A DNA stretch of 64,000 nt from Quillaja saponaria (lineage: Eukaryota > Streptophyta > Magnoliopsida > Fabales > Quillajaceae). A program made the translations under genes and the position numbers. Below are positions 47,538-60,582 of the stretch, one piece after another. Each line of letters starts with the position of its first letter. The stretch's first letter is position 1. Under the pieces are notes generated by a model. That model worked only from the letters and a program-made list of their open reading frames with translations. It was not told where the DNA came from and ran no database searches. Where the stretch lies: positions 15,446,062 to 15,510,061 of the forward strand of contig CM055611.1 in assembly GCA_029379385.1 (NCBI GenBank), read 5' to 3'.

Positions 47538-48250
47538 TCTTTTCTACGCTTTCAGTCACTGAGATTGAAGGAATTAATCCGTACATCTTGGTTTTCCTCC
47601 ACACGTTCTCACATAGTTAAGACCAACCAAATTAAGACAGTGCATACATGATGGCTTCCTCTTGTTTACACGCTCACTTCCACACCAACAACAATCCTTC
47701 CCACACGGCAAGAATAACATAACAGGGCAGTAGGAACAAGGAAAACAGATGACAGTAGCGGCAAGGTGCTGCTGGTCATCTTAATTGCAAAATTTTCTGC
47801 TCTTAACTACTTATAACACAACCTATACGGCCAGCCAACAAGAATCCAAGAATCACTTACCAACCATTAGTTATTCGGTACTAGAAGGCTTCTCTCGTTC
47901 CAGTTTACCAAGCTTCAAACAGGGGAAAAAGCAAGACCAAAGAATGGCCAGGTGAAGGAGAATAACAGAGTAGATTACTTAATCACCCACCCAAAACGGC
48001 ACTAAGTCGGTATTGACCAAGAAAAGAAAAGATAATGACTTGTTTTAATATAATTTATGACTACAATTGCTTTCTAATTTGTTGTTGATAATGATACTCA
48101 GGTGTGTGTATATATATATATATATATAAATCAATACAATTTTGTACTAACATTTAATTATTGAATATTATAATATAATTAAATTAATTCATAAATACAT
48201 ATATATATATTTACTTTATTATCATACCAATTTTGTATGTAAATACGCTA

Positions 48251-48701
48251 GATTATCACTGTGTCACAGATAATTAATAAAATGAAAAATACAAGTAAAT
48301 ATAAGTAATTAAAGTATTGGTTAAAACCACTTGTAGTTATCTCTCAATAAAAATAACAATTTTATCTTACTCATGAAAATGCTTCCTTGATGGAAGGAAG
48401 AGTTTAAGGGGACTATACTGGTCCCAGGTCTAGTTTATAAAAATCATGTATTGTCACTGAATAGAGTGCATCAAATATTTCTCAGACATAAGCTAGAAGA
48501 CCTCAATTCTCTCCCGTGTGATTATGATAACAACGATGACTGCTTAATTTAGAGTATATTTGTATGAATTGAATAGAATATGCTAACATTAAATTCATAT
48601 AAAGTTAGGAGTCGCTCTGAATCGAAGTTCATGGTTTTCAAACCAAAGGCAAAGGCTCTTTTTTGTGAATAACAATAGATAAGGGGAAGCTTGACCATAG
48701 T
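48251..48701. other. intergenic DNA, no gene identified
   Basis: Somewhat less AT-rich than its surroundings, but I could not assign any frame to a family. Block B begins at its right edge. Confidence 0.4.
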
Positions 48702-50021
48702 TATTAAGCCAACATTTATTACAACACATTGAATTCTACAAATATCATATTATCATGCAAACTTTCAACTAGAAACACAACATATGTAAGTGTCTAACTT
48801 CGGCCATATTTTATTTTTCCGGCTTTACAATATCCAACAATGCGAGATCATAAATCTTGTGCTCCTCCTCGGGGCGGTGTAATATCTATTCAAGATAAAA
48901 ATATAATTAAACTAAACTTTACAAGTAAAAACAGAACAACAATCTTTTCTGGAAGAAAATAAAATTATAATTGATCCCTCAAAATTAAATGTTATAATTG
49001 GTCTATTATAATATTGTCTAAAGAAATTATTAAATGTTATAATTGGCCTATTATAATATTGTCTAAAGTAATTATACACAGCTCGCCAAAACTAAATGTC
49101 TAGATCTATAATCTTTGACCGAATCAGACAAAATTATAAGCAGCTCTCCCAAAGTTAAATGTCTACATCTGCCATTGGATAGTTTATTTTTTACCGAACT
49201 AGAAAGGTGGATTAGTCAATATATGCATAAGCTAGTCATTATCTAATTGTAACAAAAAATTGTTGGTATGCTATTTAATGTTGTTAATGTTTTATATTTA
49301 TTTAATCCTACACCCCTTTTTACAACATATTGAATTTTATTTTATTTTTAACTATATCTAATTTTAATTTCTATTTTTTGCTCCTTTTATATTTCATAGT
49401 TTCTTGCATAATTATGAAAAAAAAAAAAAAAATTCTTCACGTCATAGTTTAAACAAAGAATAATTTAGTTAAAATTTTTGTGTAAGTTTTGAAATTTGTT
49501 TTATTTACAACTTGATAGGAAGTTCACAAGAATTTAATTTAGTCGATCAATATACATAATTGACTATTTCCTCTTTTTAATTTCTATTTTTTTCCTCTTT
49601 TTTTCTTGATAAGAAGTTCACAAGAATTTATCAGGTTAACAGTTGATGGGTAAATAGTATGCAATATTATTGTTGTTTTTAGACAACATTTTTTAAAGTT
49701 CATCTAACTAATTAAATTATTAATACTACAGTGCTAGTGCATATCATTTCCTATTTTAAATTTAAAAATATTAGAATGACCGAAACAGACCCTGATAGCT
49801 AAGTTGGAATAAACCTGCCTCATAAATAATAATACATGCTCACATTTTTTTACACGCTGATAAATTCATATAAGAAATAATATTTGTATTTTCAAACTTA
49901 TCAATCACTTTTCAAGAATTTACCACAAAATTTCCACGATTCTATCATAAAAATAAACTCACAAAGCTTTTGGTTTTTGTTTTTGTAATTTAAACAAAAT
50001 TAAAGTATTTAGAAAACTTAC

Positions 50022-51883
50022 CTTCCATTTGTGTTTATGATTATGACGAGTGACAATTCTTCTTATTCCCTCCCGTTTCATTCCATATATCCCTTCGTCA
50101 AGTTCTGGATTCATGACTTGTGTATTAAATAAAAAGAAAGGTATAAATTTGGAAAATGAAATTTCACTAAATTCTAATTAATATCTAACCTGGATCATGA
50201 TTATGTTCATGGTGATCCTTTCCCAGGCATATTTTGTATGCAGGAACGTCATCCTCAGGTTCGTGGGACTTATTGTGGTAGAGGGTGTACTTAACCCTCA
50301 CCTGTGAAGAATTGTTGATTAGTTAGTTATCATACCAACAAAAAATTATTAAGTACAAATTATATAGCCCAAGATTCTATGGATCTTCCAATCAATATAG
50401 TCACCTGGATTTATCTTAGGTGGAAATTATAGAATTTGAGTACATAGTCGCATATAAGTTTGATGCATAACTATTAATATTTTGGCATCATGATTTGATA
50501 GTGTTCAAATTCATATTTCGACTGATGACCTTTTCAATTAGGTCAATACTTAAATATAACTATATTTTATACTTAATATGTTATATCAATCACCAATTTT
50601 AGTGAGAACCAAAGAGACCCACCTCATCTCCTTTTTCTGCACATTGATCACCAATACCATCTCTAATATCCAGGTACCTAATATTACCCATTTCTGTACC
50701 TTCCTTCCATATTATTTTATTTCCTGCAAAGGAGAGTTCTTTACATAATGGTAAGGACGCACAAAAAACAACAAACGTTGCAAACACATTTGTAGCACTA
50801 GAGATAATTAAGATCTCTTTTTTCATTAGGATTGCATGTGTTTTATAATTTCATATTGAAATTATGTGAATCGTTATGGGTCGAGTTTATAATTCAGATC
50901 GGGTTTTGATCTTAACACTAACTCAATTTATTATTATTTGGTAAGTATATTATAGTCAAAGTAACATGTTTCTCTATTATGTAATGTAAACCTTCAAATT
51001 CTGGGAAGGATGTCGCACGGTCTCCTGTTCAAGAAAACACAGAGAAAACATAGATAATACAAATACTAAATTTATAATTTATTAATTTACAACTATTTTA
51101 ATTTAATCAAAATAATTCAAAATTTGTTGAGTCTTGATGACATTTTACCATAAGTGGGAATTGCAACATAGTGCAGTTGATGAGATTTATTTGCTCTGGC
51201 CATAAAACTAAATGTAAGAAAAATAAATGTTAGTTAAATTATAGTTTTGTTCTCTTACCAAAAAAAAAATTATACTTTTGTTGCCATAAATTTATACAAA
51301 ATTTATTTTACTCAGATTACTCTCAATTTAGTCAATTTGATTCATACAATTTTTATTATTATATTGATTCTAAATTGTAAATAAATTGCTTTGCAATTAA
51401 TCTGTAATTTTTCAATCATGTAAATAAGTGCACAAAGTATTTTGTCTGTCAATGATCAATTTAATCAAATGTCATATATGTAAAATTAAATGACTTAATT
51501 AATCGTTATATCAATCATATTATTAAAGTAAAATTAAAGAAACTAAATTAAATATTGCATAAAACTATATTTATATATTATATATGGATGAATTATAAAA
51601 TTTAGTAAAAAAATTAAATTTGTGAATATTTGAAAAATGAAATGAAATTCTAATGGGTATTTAATTAAAATAAGTAATTAACTGACCTCTCATTTTTGAG
51701 GTTGTGATTGAAGTAGCAAGTCCTTAACTTTGACCATAGAAGCTCCCAGCTTGTGAGAGGATTCAACCATATAGGCTAAGAGAGAGAGAGAGAGAGAGAG
51801 AGAGGGATGAGAGAGAGGCACTTACAGGCTGGCCTGATTAAAGGTCTGATTAAAAGAGACGAAGAGAATTGAATCATTGCCAT
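50022..51883 (-). CDS. FKBP-type peptidyl-prolyl isomerase-like split gene, probably plastid-targeted, possibly incomplete
   Basis: Likely exons on the minus strand: exon 1 51,883-51,826 (MAMIQFSSSLLIRPLIRPA, Ser/Arg-rich like a transit peptide; donor GTAAGT); exon 2 from 51,775 after a (CT)n-TTAG acceptor; exon 3 about 50,826-50,623 (hydrophobic NVFATFVVFCASLPLC, then LSFA, like a thylakoid-lumen signal, then GTEMGNIRYLDIRDG and CAEKGDE); exon 4 50,301-50,190 (VRVKYTLYHNKSHEPE...YKICLG); exon 5 50,116-50,022 (PELDEGIYGMKREGIRRIV). 'G.(R)Y.D...G.G..AEKGD.V.V.Y' and 'DEG..GMK..G.RR' are FKBP-domain marks. Splice sites and phases fit for exons 3-5. Problems: exon 2 read from exon 1 ends in a TGA at 51,692-51,690, and no exon with the usual C-terminal FKBP strand was found. 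It may be a pseudogene or may use other splice sites. Confidence 0.6.
51779..51804. repeat. (GA)n microsatellite / polypyrimidine tract of intron 1
   Basis: On the minus strand it is a (CT)n run ending at the TTAG acceptor of the likely exon 2 of the FKBP-like gene, so it would serve as its polypyrimidine tract. Confidence 0.8.
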
Positions 51884-52040
51884 GGATTTCGGATTTCTGA
51901 AAGCGGTTTAAGCTTTAGCTTCCGATCTTTAGCTTCAGTTATGAAGGGGAGAGCACTTAAATAAAATAGATTTGTCTGGTTGGATTTGGTAGACAAGGGA
52001 CTCAAGTCAAACGTTCATATTCATAAGTACACTTATATAA
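51884..52040 (-). promoter_or_regulatory. presumed upstream region of the FKBP-like gene
   Basis: Lies directly before the likely start codon at 51,883. The part 51,945-52,040 is also kept in block A (16,700-16,800). No clear TATA box at a fitting distance was seen, so this rests on position alone. Confidence 0.25.
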
Positions 52041-52700
52041 AATTTTCGTGTGTTTTTTACTAGATCAGATCATAATCTAAATTTTAATTTTTTAAAAAAT
52101 TATTATCATATTTTTGTACTTCAATTGTAGTTTCTTAAAAGATAATAAACTATCAAATTTAATTGTTCAAACCAAAGTTTTAAAAATTAGCCTAATCTGA
52201 CCAGTCAGATCAATAAAAACATTATTTAGGTGACAAATCACATTTAATTGAATAAAAAAATCATCTTGTAATTGGACTGGTAAAACAGATAGAATAGATA
52301 CTGGAAAGATCAAACCAAATCAAATTTTTTTATTAAAAAAATAATTATTTATATTAAGAATCAGTGAAATATTTGATACATAAATTAAATTTAAATGATG
52401 TGATGTATAATAATTTAATTAGTTATCGTATTAATTATTAATAATTATATTTATTATTTGTAACGTGATTTTTTTATTATTTAATAAATATGTAATTTTT
52501 ATTTTTATTTTCTTATATATTTAGTATTTATAATTAAATAAAAAAATTAAATATTTAAATTATATAATTAAAATATTTATAATATTATCCAATTTAATCC
52601 TAGTTGAATCAATAATTTGAGATTTAAATTTTTTTTTTTTGGAGTGAATTACTGATTTGATATTTAAAATATTAGATTAAATAAAAGATTTTTTTTAAGC
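52041..52700. other. AT-rich DNA, no gene seen
   Basis: Parts match 16,800-17,030 loosely. There is no coding content. Confidence 0.45.
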
Positions 52701-52719
52701 AACAACAAATTATAAATAA

Positions 52720-53830
52720 AATATAATCATAAGTAGATAAAAAATATCACGCGCATTTAACATCCACTATAATTTTTTATTTTATTTAAATAAACTCATG
52801 AGTTATAATTTGTTTTGTAAATATCGACCTGTATTGATTAACAGTTGTAGGGGCATACCTACGTTGGACCATAATTGTGTTTTGTTTGATTGTTTGTAAG
52901 GGTATGATTTCTAGAAAAGACTCATTATAATTAGTAAAAAAAAAAAATCATGAATATTAAATTAATCTTATTTGGGGGAACGTGGACAGAGGGCATGGTC
53001 AGTATATATCTATTTAATTTCTTGACTGAACCAAAGTCTGGGATGGTGGGTACCAGAACATAACATCCAAATAGAGTCCGAATCCCAAGAAATACAAGTG
53101 CCCATCAAAAAGACAAGTGGATTTAATAAATCGCTCTATCATGTAAATAGCTCATGAATCACTAATTAATGGCTTAAATTAAATTTCATTTTTCAAAAAA
53201 TGACATTATCTTATAATTTATTCAGACTCGTATAATAAACTGAGACGAATTTAAATTTTTTTAAACTCTACTTATTTGATATTATTAACTTATTTTATTT
53301 TCTATATATTTATATAAAAAATAACATAATTTGTAACAGTTTTTGATAATACTTATATAAATAGCATAATTGGTAACATATTTTGATGGTAAATTATTTA
53401 AAGTCTTGGATTCAAATCTTATTGAAAAGTTGATTTGAATTTTGTCAAGTTTGGCTCATTGTTATCACTAAAGTATACAAAATATGAACTTAAAAAGCGC
53501 AAGGTTTCAAAATTAGACATCTTGTAAAATTAATGAAATACTTATAAATTATATAAATAATATAAGTGAAATGTGTTGTAATATTATTGAATTGAGTTAG
53601 AATTTTTATTTTATCAATTAATAAACTTTTAGATAGTGCATTATTAAATATAAAAAATCAAATCTTTAGTATTATAGAATCCACTTACATCTAGGAATGA
53701 TAACTTAGTCTATCAAATCATACCTAGTCTAATATGATTAAAACAAAAAATTAAAGTGTTGACACAATTTAATATTGAATTTAAATCAATAATGATTCAT
53801 TAAGATCCATATCAAATTTTAACTAAAAAA
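52720..53830. repeat. repeat segment S, copy 1 (partner 56,220-57,250)
   Basis: Shared in order with 56,220-57,250 and with 17,030-18,920 of block A: '(a/g)catttaacat', 'acgttggacc(a/g)taattgt', 'aattagtaaaaaa', 'caattttt/tgatga'-type borders of the 'gagccg' repeat, 'gtctaatatgat' and 'aataatgattcatt'. Non-coding. Confidence 0.55.
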
Positions 53831-54560
53831 TTATTATAATAATTTTGTACTTATTGTAGCCTGGTTTGTGTCTACACAAATCTTAACCTAATCTAATCTA
53901 TTAACATATACCTACGCACAATGATTAATTTAACAGTTACCTAAACACGTGATCCATAACATAATTTAAGAAAGTAAAAATTAGATTTTAGTCTAAAGTC
54001 CACAAACACGTGGCATGAGACAAGCAATGTTGCATTCTGAAAAACGACATGCATATTAACATTAAAATTGACATTTTTGTTCTGTTCAAAAAGACAAATT
54101 TTAGTGTGTTTGATAGATAAGTCTGGAAAGAGAAACTTATTAACGCAAGGCCTTTATTCTTAATTACAGTATCTACAAAAGTCAAAAACACGTGGCCTCT
54201 CCTACGGATGAGAAATTAAATTGCCTTTGTTTCTTGTGCAAAGATCATAGACTAGACTAGTGACTGAATACGTCTATCTTATATTAAATTTCATCCTATC
54301 AAATTCGTTGGGATTTGTTAGTTATGTAACCCAAAAAAGGAGAAAGATTTGTTAGCAATGGTACCACTTTAAATTACTTTTATTCTTAATTAGGATTTTT
54401 TTTTTAAATAATTTTTTTCTAATTAAATCGCTAAAAGACCACTAACACCTACTCTTAGCTTCTCGCTTAATCATTTTTAAATATTTTTTTCAAAATTTAT
54501 TATTATTCACAAGTTAATAATGAATATTTAATATTTTTTATTGATAAATTCAGTTAAAAA
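53831..54560. repeat. repeat DNA shared with 20,310-20,760
   Basis: Contains 'gacaaatttt', 'aagtctggaaag', 'cacgtggc', 'gagaaattaaattgc' and the unit Q remnant at 54,420-54,560. A minus-strand frame (53,988-54,191) runs through the repeat and is not conserved at 20,310 or 58,785. Confidence 0.5.
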
Positions 54561-56219
54561 ATCAACTTCTAAAATTTATCAAATTCTCTCTATTTTATAC
54601 AACAATTATAATAATTTTAAAATTATTTCATCTTATATTATATAATTATTTAGTTATTATTTTGGTACAAATAAATTATTATTATTTTACCTTTTTTATT
54701 AATTTTTCTCTATTTTATTATCAATAGGATTGTAATTGTTTTAGGGGTATTGATTTCTTTTTTACTAATTCTTTTCAATCTTAATAAATCTATAATTTTT
54801 TAATAATTATATATTTCAATAGTAATTAAGATAGAATGTCTCTTTCTTTCTTTCTTTTGTTTAATATGTTCTTAATAATTCCTTTTTTTTAGTTCTTCTC
54901 AAATTTAAGAATTAAAGTTTAAAAAAATTACTATCAATTAAAAGAAATATTAATATAGTTTTTGTGGTTTTTATTGTTTTTGTTTTAACTTTTAATTCTT
55001 AAGTGTTTACACATTTTTCAATAATTATATGTCAACAATAATTAAGATCAAATTTGTAAATTTTTTTTTATAATAAGTTCCTAATAAGCACAATGTTTTT
55101 GAGTTTTTCTCAAATTTATGAATTATTTCTAAAAATATATATATATATGAATTAAATAAATATTAAGAGCTCCATGATTATATTGTTGTTTTAATTTTTA
55201 ATTTTTAATTTTTAATTTTTATTTCATCTTAAGAATTAAAAATATAAAAAAACAATTTATGAATTTAATTATTTTTATTAAATTATCTATTTTTTTATGA
55301 ATATAAAAGTGATTTAGCTGAAGAAATTTTATTTTCATAAATACTCTTATGATTTTTTACTATTACATAAATATTTTTTAATTATTATTTATTCAAATAG
55401 ACTATACTTTTTTTAACTTCTTTCTTAATTCTTCTCTATTTTAATATTAATATAATTACAATTATTTTATAAATATTATTATTTTTTGTCCTAATTCTTT
55501 TTAATATTATTAAATCAATAATTTTTCAATATATCAATAATAATTAAGACTGAATTTCTCTTCTTTTTTTATTTAATAAGTTATAAATAATTATAATATT
55601 ATAAACTAAAATTTTAAAAAAATACTATAAATTAAAAAAAATATTAAGAGTACAGTTTTTATAATTATAATATTGTTGTGCTAATTATTTTTTCATATTT
55701 AAAATTTTAGAAAAATTATATGTTTATATTATCAATTAATATTTTTTTAGATTTATTTATTTGTTTGATATTATTAACATGGAGTATTATTTTTTATTAA
55801 TTATAATTTATTGATATATATTTATTGTTGATGAAGATATATTTATATATCATAAACATAATTTACGCATAATGCATATATCATGAAAGTTAGCATATAT
55901 ATAAACCCGTATATTTACACGGGTTTATAAACTATTGATAGTATTAAAAAAATCTTTTTTTAGATGTTGTTTCTTATACTTATGTAGGTTTAAAATGGAT
56001 GAAATTCTTGCTATTTTTTTTTTTTTTTAAAGAAAGAAATAGTTCTATTATTTCATTTTAAATATACACTGTGAATATGTTAATTTCATTGATAATCTTG
56101 ATATTGAGGTATAAAACTATTAGTCATTAAGCCTAACTCTACCCGTGATAACATCCCCGGGTGACAGTTCAACTAATTCGCCGAGTTTCAAAATATTAAT
56201 TTAAATAATAAATTTCTAT
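54561..56219. other. extremely AT-rich DNA, no gene seen
   Basis: Almost only A and T, with diverged internal repetition of 'tttttaatt...aatatt' wording (for example around 54,700-55,100 and 55,430-55,700, 'tctctattttatta', 'ttcaataataattaaga'). It may be an old array of AT-rich repeats. No RNA gene or frame. Confidence 0.5.
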
Positions 56220-57250
56220 AAACAACAACAAATTATAAATAAAATTCATATTATAAATAGATAAAAAAATATGTGCATCTAACATAATATAATTATTGAT
56301 TTTATTTAAATACAATCACGTGTTATAGTTTGTTTATTGAATATTGATCAATTTATAGACTAAGAATAAATTTACTAATTATCATGTAGCAACTTACAAA
56401 AATGGATAGAAGTATGTTTTATTTAAATTACACTCCCCTCAAAAAGAAAATTATTGTCACCCCTACTAACAATGATTAACAGTCGTAGGCGCATGGCTAC
56501 GTTGGACCGTAATTGTGTTTTGTTTGTTTATTTGTTTGTCTGTAAGGGTAGTATTTATAGATAATTGGCAAGTAGTCACGCGAATAGGTAATTAGTAAAA
56601 AAAGAAAAATCATTTATAATAAATTAATATTATTTTCCTGTAACAATAAGTGAATTGAAAATGATAATGAGTAATTGTTTAAAGGTTTAGACTGGATTCG
56701 GCTTTTAAGAAAAAAGTCAATTTTGAGATTCATTTGAATCTTTTAATAAATAGGGTCGAGTTTAATTTGTTTATAATGTAGTTCGTTTCATAAAATAAAT
56801 ATATTTTATTTTTTATATGTTGAGTTATAATAAACATATTTATATTAAAAAAAGAACATTATTCATGTTTTGGTGCTAAATTTTTTAAGTGGCTCTCTAA
56901 CGTGGGGTTCAATTTTTCTTGATGAGCCGATTGCCACCACTCAAATACACAAAATATGGACTTCAACGTGTAACATGCAGGATTTAAAAATTAGATTATG
57001 AAGTCTATTCAAGATCTTAATTTTAACTTTTAAGAAATTAAAAAAATTATCCAAAAACTAATACATTTTCAGGCTCAAGTGATTATCTATCTTGTCTTAA
57101 TATTTCATAGTCTACTTACATCTGGAATGGCAATTTAATATATCAAATCAGATGCATGGTCTAATATGATAAAGAAAATTAATTAAAGTGTTTGCACAAT
57201 GTGTAAAATTATTGAATTTAAATTAAATAATGATTCATTTATGTTTCGGT
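56220..57250. repeat. repeat segment S, copy 2
   Basis: Partner of 52,720-53,830. It contains 'gatgagccgattgccaccac' (56,921-56,940), the cleanest version of the presumed hAT-type end seen also at about 17,745 and 53,455. Confidence 0.55.
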
Positions 57251-57847
57251 TCATATTAAATTTTAACTAAATTATTAGAATATTTATATACTTCAATTGC
57301 AGTTTCTCAAAGATAATCAAATCAACCACAATAACTTCAATTATTTAAACAGATTTCTACATATTGTCCCCTGAATTGTGAACTCGCTGACTCTGTATGA
57401 TTGTAATTTATAAAGTCAAAAAGTTATTTTTAAAAGGTTTAAACCCTAGCAGTTTGTGTCGACACAGATCTTAAGTTACTCTAATCTACTAATTCAACAG
57501 TCGCAACGGCAATTCCTAAAATTATGAACTTCAACGTGTAACATGCAGTATTTAAAAATTAGATTGTGTTGTCTATTCAATATCTTAAACAATTATCGGG
57601 ATATTTAAACATAAAAAAAAAAAAAAAAGATTTTTAATATTATTAAATTGAGTTGATCTTATTTTATTAATTATAAATTTTAGATTGGTATAGATATATT
57701 TTATATTAACTATTTATATGTTACGTATCATACGTGAATCATATTTTTATGAATAATTATTGTAAATTTAATTTATTTATATATAATTTTTATTTTTATA
57801 AATTATTATATGTAGAATTTTGTTATTATATTATGCATAAATTACGC
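57251..57847. repeat. repeat family R, left part in block B
   Basis: Collinear with 18,920-19,330 of block A ('gaactcgctgactctgt', 'gtcaaaaagttattttt', 'aacgtgtaacatgcag'). Confidence 0.65.
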
Positions 57848-58777
57848 ATGTAATCAAAATGAATTGCTAAATAAAAAAAAAAAGACTAAATTACTATTCG
57901 ATACCTTAAAATGTTATGATTATTAATTTTTTTCCTAAATGATTAATTTTTGTTGATCAAATTTCTAGAAGATTTTAAAACTATTAGTTTTGTCTTTTAA
58001 TGGTCAATTTATCAAATAAATCCCAGAAAAGTTGTAAGATTATAAATTTTATACCTCAATATCAAGATTATCAATTTCATCATTTCGACAATTTTATTAA
58101 TTAGAATTAACAAAAAATTATCATTTTACATGTCAAAAGAAACAAAAAGAATTATTTGTATGATTAAATGTGCATTTAGTATGTAGAAGGTAATCTTGAA
58201 TTATTATTTTTATTAATCCAAAATTCCAAATTTCAAATTCATTCATCCTTGACTAAAGCATTAAGAACACAAATATTAGCCCAGAGTAATATTGGATGAA
58301 TTCTGGAATTAAAGATTTGAATTTCATTTAGGGTTAGTTTGGATGGGATGATTTGAAATTAAAATTGAAAATTAAATCATAATTTTAATTTTCTTGTTTG
58401 AATCACATTTTAGAATTAGAATTTGAATTTTAAACTCAATTCTAAAAAATAATTTCTAGAAATTGAGACAGAAATACAAAATATCATTTTTAATTTGTTT
58501 AAATATATTTATATTTTAAATTTATAATTTTTGAACTTGTATTATTATTAATAATTATTTATTTATAATCACATACCACCATCACTAACAACTTATACGA
58601 CCTACACCTTTATCCATAGGTATGTCCACCACCACCACCATCACACATTATTGATATCTTCGACCCCTCAAATACGATATCAATCACTGTCAACACATTG
58701 AAAACTATGGATCGTCCCCGTGAACGACTGTCCATCAAGATAACCAACTGGCCTTATTTTATTGGAATTTACATTTT
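57848..58777 (+). repeat. tandem duplication, copy 1 (0.93 kb)
   Basis: From 'catgtaatcaaaat' to 'ggaatttacatttt'. Nearly identical to 58,903-59,841. It carries five CCA/ACC triplets near 58,627, where copy 2 has more. Confidence 0.9.
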
Positions 58778-58902
58778 TGTTATGTTCAAAAAGACAAATT
58801 AGTGCTTTGACATTGAGTCTGGAAAGACAAACTTTTCAAAGCTGTTTCTAGTAAGACTGCTATACTGGACAGGACAGTCATGTCTCCATGAAAAATATGT
58901 GA

Positions 58903-59841
58903 CATGTAATCAAAATAAATTATTAAATAAAAAAAGACTAAATTACTATTCGATACCTTCAAATGTTATGATTATTAATTTTTTTCGTAAATGATTAATT
59001 TTTGTTGATCAAATTTCTAGAAGATTTTAAAAACTATTAGTTTTGTCTTTTAATGTTCAATTTATCAAATAAATCCCAGAAAAGTTGTAAGATTATAAAT
59101 TTTATACCTCAATATCAAGATTATCAATTTTATTATTCCGACTATTTTATTAATTAGAATTAACAGAAAATTCTCATTTGACATGTCAAAAAAACAAAAA
59201 TAATTTTTTGTATGATTAAATGTGCATTTAGTTTGTAGAAGGTAATCTTGAATTATTATTTTTATTAATCCGAAATTCCAAATTTCAAATTCATTCATCC
59301 TTGACTAAAGCATTAAGAACACAAATATTAGCCCAGAGTAATATTGGATGAATTCTGGAATTAAAGATTTGAATTTCATTTAGGGTTAGTTTGGATGGGA
59401 TGATTTGAAATTAAAATTGAAAATTAAATCATAATTTTAATTTTCTTGTTCGAATCACATTTTAGAATTAGAATTTGAATTTGTAATTCAATTCTAACAA
59501 ATAATTTCTAGAAATTGAGACAGAAATACAAAATATTATTTTTAATTTATATAAATATATTTATATTTTAAATTTATAATTTTTGAGCTTGTATTATTAT
59601 TAATAATTATTTATTTATAATCACATACCACCATCACTAACAACTTATACGACCTACACCTTTATCCATAGGTATGTCCACCACCACCACCACCACCACC
59701 ACCATCACACATTATTGATATCTTCGACCTCTCAAATACGATATCAATCACTGTCAACACATTGTAAACTATGGATGGTCCCCGTGAACGACTGTCCATC
59801 AAGATAACCAACTGGCCTTATTTTATTAGAATTTACATTTT
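58903..59841 (+). repeat. tandem duplication, copy 2 (0.94 kb)
   Basis: Close copy of 57,848-58,777, separated by 125 bp that resemble 20,320-20,400. The (CCA)n tract at 59,677-59,703 is expanded relative to copy 1. The minus-strand frame at 59,065-59,298 is open here by chance and broken in copy 1. Confidence 0.9.
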
Positions 59842-60090
59842 CCAAAACAAGATTTAATTACTATCAAAAAGTCTCCGGAGGACTCAACTAAACATCCAAA
59901 AATAGTCAAGCTGAGGGGGCCTCAAAAACACGTGGCCACTCCTAAGAATGAGAAATTAAATTGCATTTGTCTTTTGTGCTTTTTAGATCATAGACTACTA
60001 GACTAGTGACAAAATAAGTCAGTGTAAACTTTAATTAAAATAGACTGATTAGACCAGACAAGTGACTCAATTAATTTAATTTATTTAACA
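59842..60090. repeat. repeat segment matching 63,015-63,150
   Basis: 'aaaacaagatttaattacta', 'ctccggagga', 'ccaaaaatagt' and 'cagctgagggg' or variants occur in both, followed by a cacgtggc core in each. Confidence 0.75.
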
Positions 60091-60582
60091 GTGCAATAAA
60101 AGCTTTTGTCTTGGCATCCCTTCACGTGAAGGCTGAAGGCTCCGCCTTCCTTTCAGCTTTTCAGCCTTTGAATTCAAAATAAAATAATTGGAGATGACAA
60201 AAATTTTATTATAAACTTAAAAGTTGAAATTCGTACTTGGAGATAGCGAAAAATGTCAGACTTGAAAACAAAATTTATAATCAATTTATAAAATAATAGT
60301 TTGAGATTAAATTTAATTTAATTTAATGAGTACAAATTTGAAGTCGTGGAAGATAATTATTGTCAAAATAGAGTTACAATAGAGTCTTAAAAGACCTTAT
60401 TTTACCGTGATAGATAATAATTTTTTAGTTAAAACAATCATTTACTTGTATAAATAATAATTTTTGTATTTAAGAGAATAATTAATTAGATTAAAAAAAA
60501 TTTATTCAATTTACAGTCACATTAAAATTTTAAATGTCGTAATGAATTTAATGTATATTGGTTAATGAACATTATTTATAAT
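60091..60582. other. intergenic DNA with a small hairpin, no gene
   Basis: At 60,120-60,175 'ccttcacgtgaagg' is a 14-base palindrome, and 'gaaggc' and 'gccttc' words around it could fold. Otherwise AT-rich. Confidence 0.4.

Larger units (their letters stand above)
45698..48250. mobile_element. long LTR, block D copy, truncated
   Basis: Begins 'tgtcacacccccaaataag' and follows the copies at 30,624 and 36,162 ('gactcagtgagtaa' near 46,210, 'gccaatgagtaactcaacc' near 46,403, 'ctaccaggca', 'cctaggtgcacctgg'). It contains a 47-base C-run and an (AT)n tract. The right border is uncertain, and I saw no TG...CA end or polypurine tract. Frames at 45,964-46,266 and 47,395-47,604 are not conserved. Confidence 0.6.

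Noticed and set aside
47395..47604. Frame with a long Gly run
   Set aside because: Produced by the 47-base C-run read on the minus strand.
49770..49815. A sixth FKBP exon after the 'ggcag' acceptor on the minus strand
   Set aside because: The reading gives VYSNLAIRVCFGHS and no typical FKBP C-terminal motif, and block A does not keep the frame.
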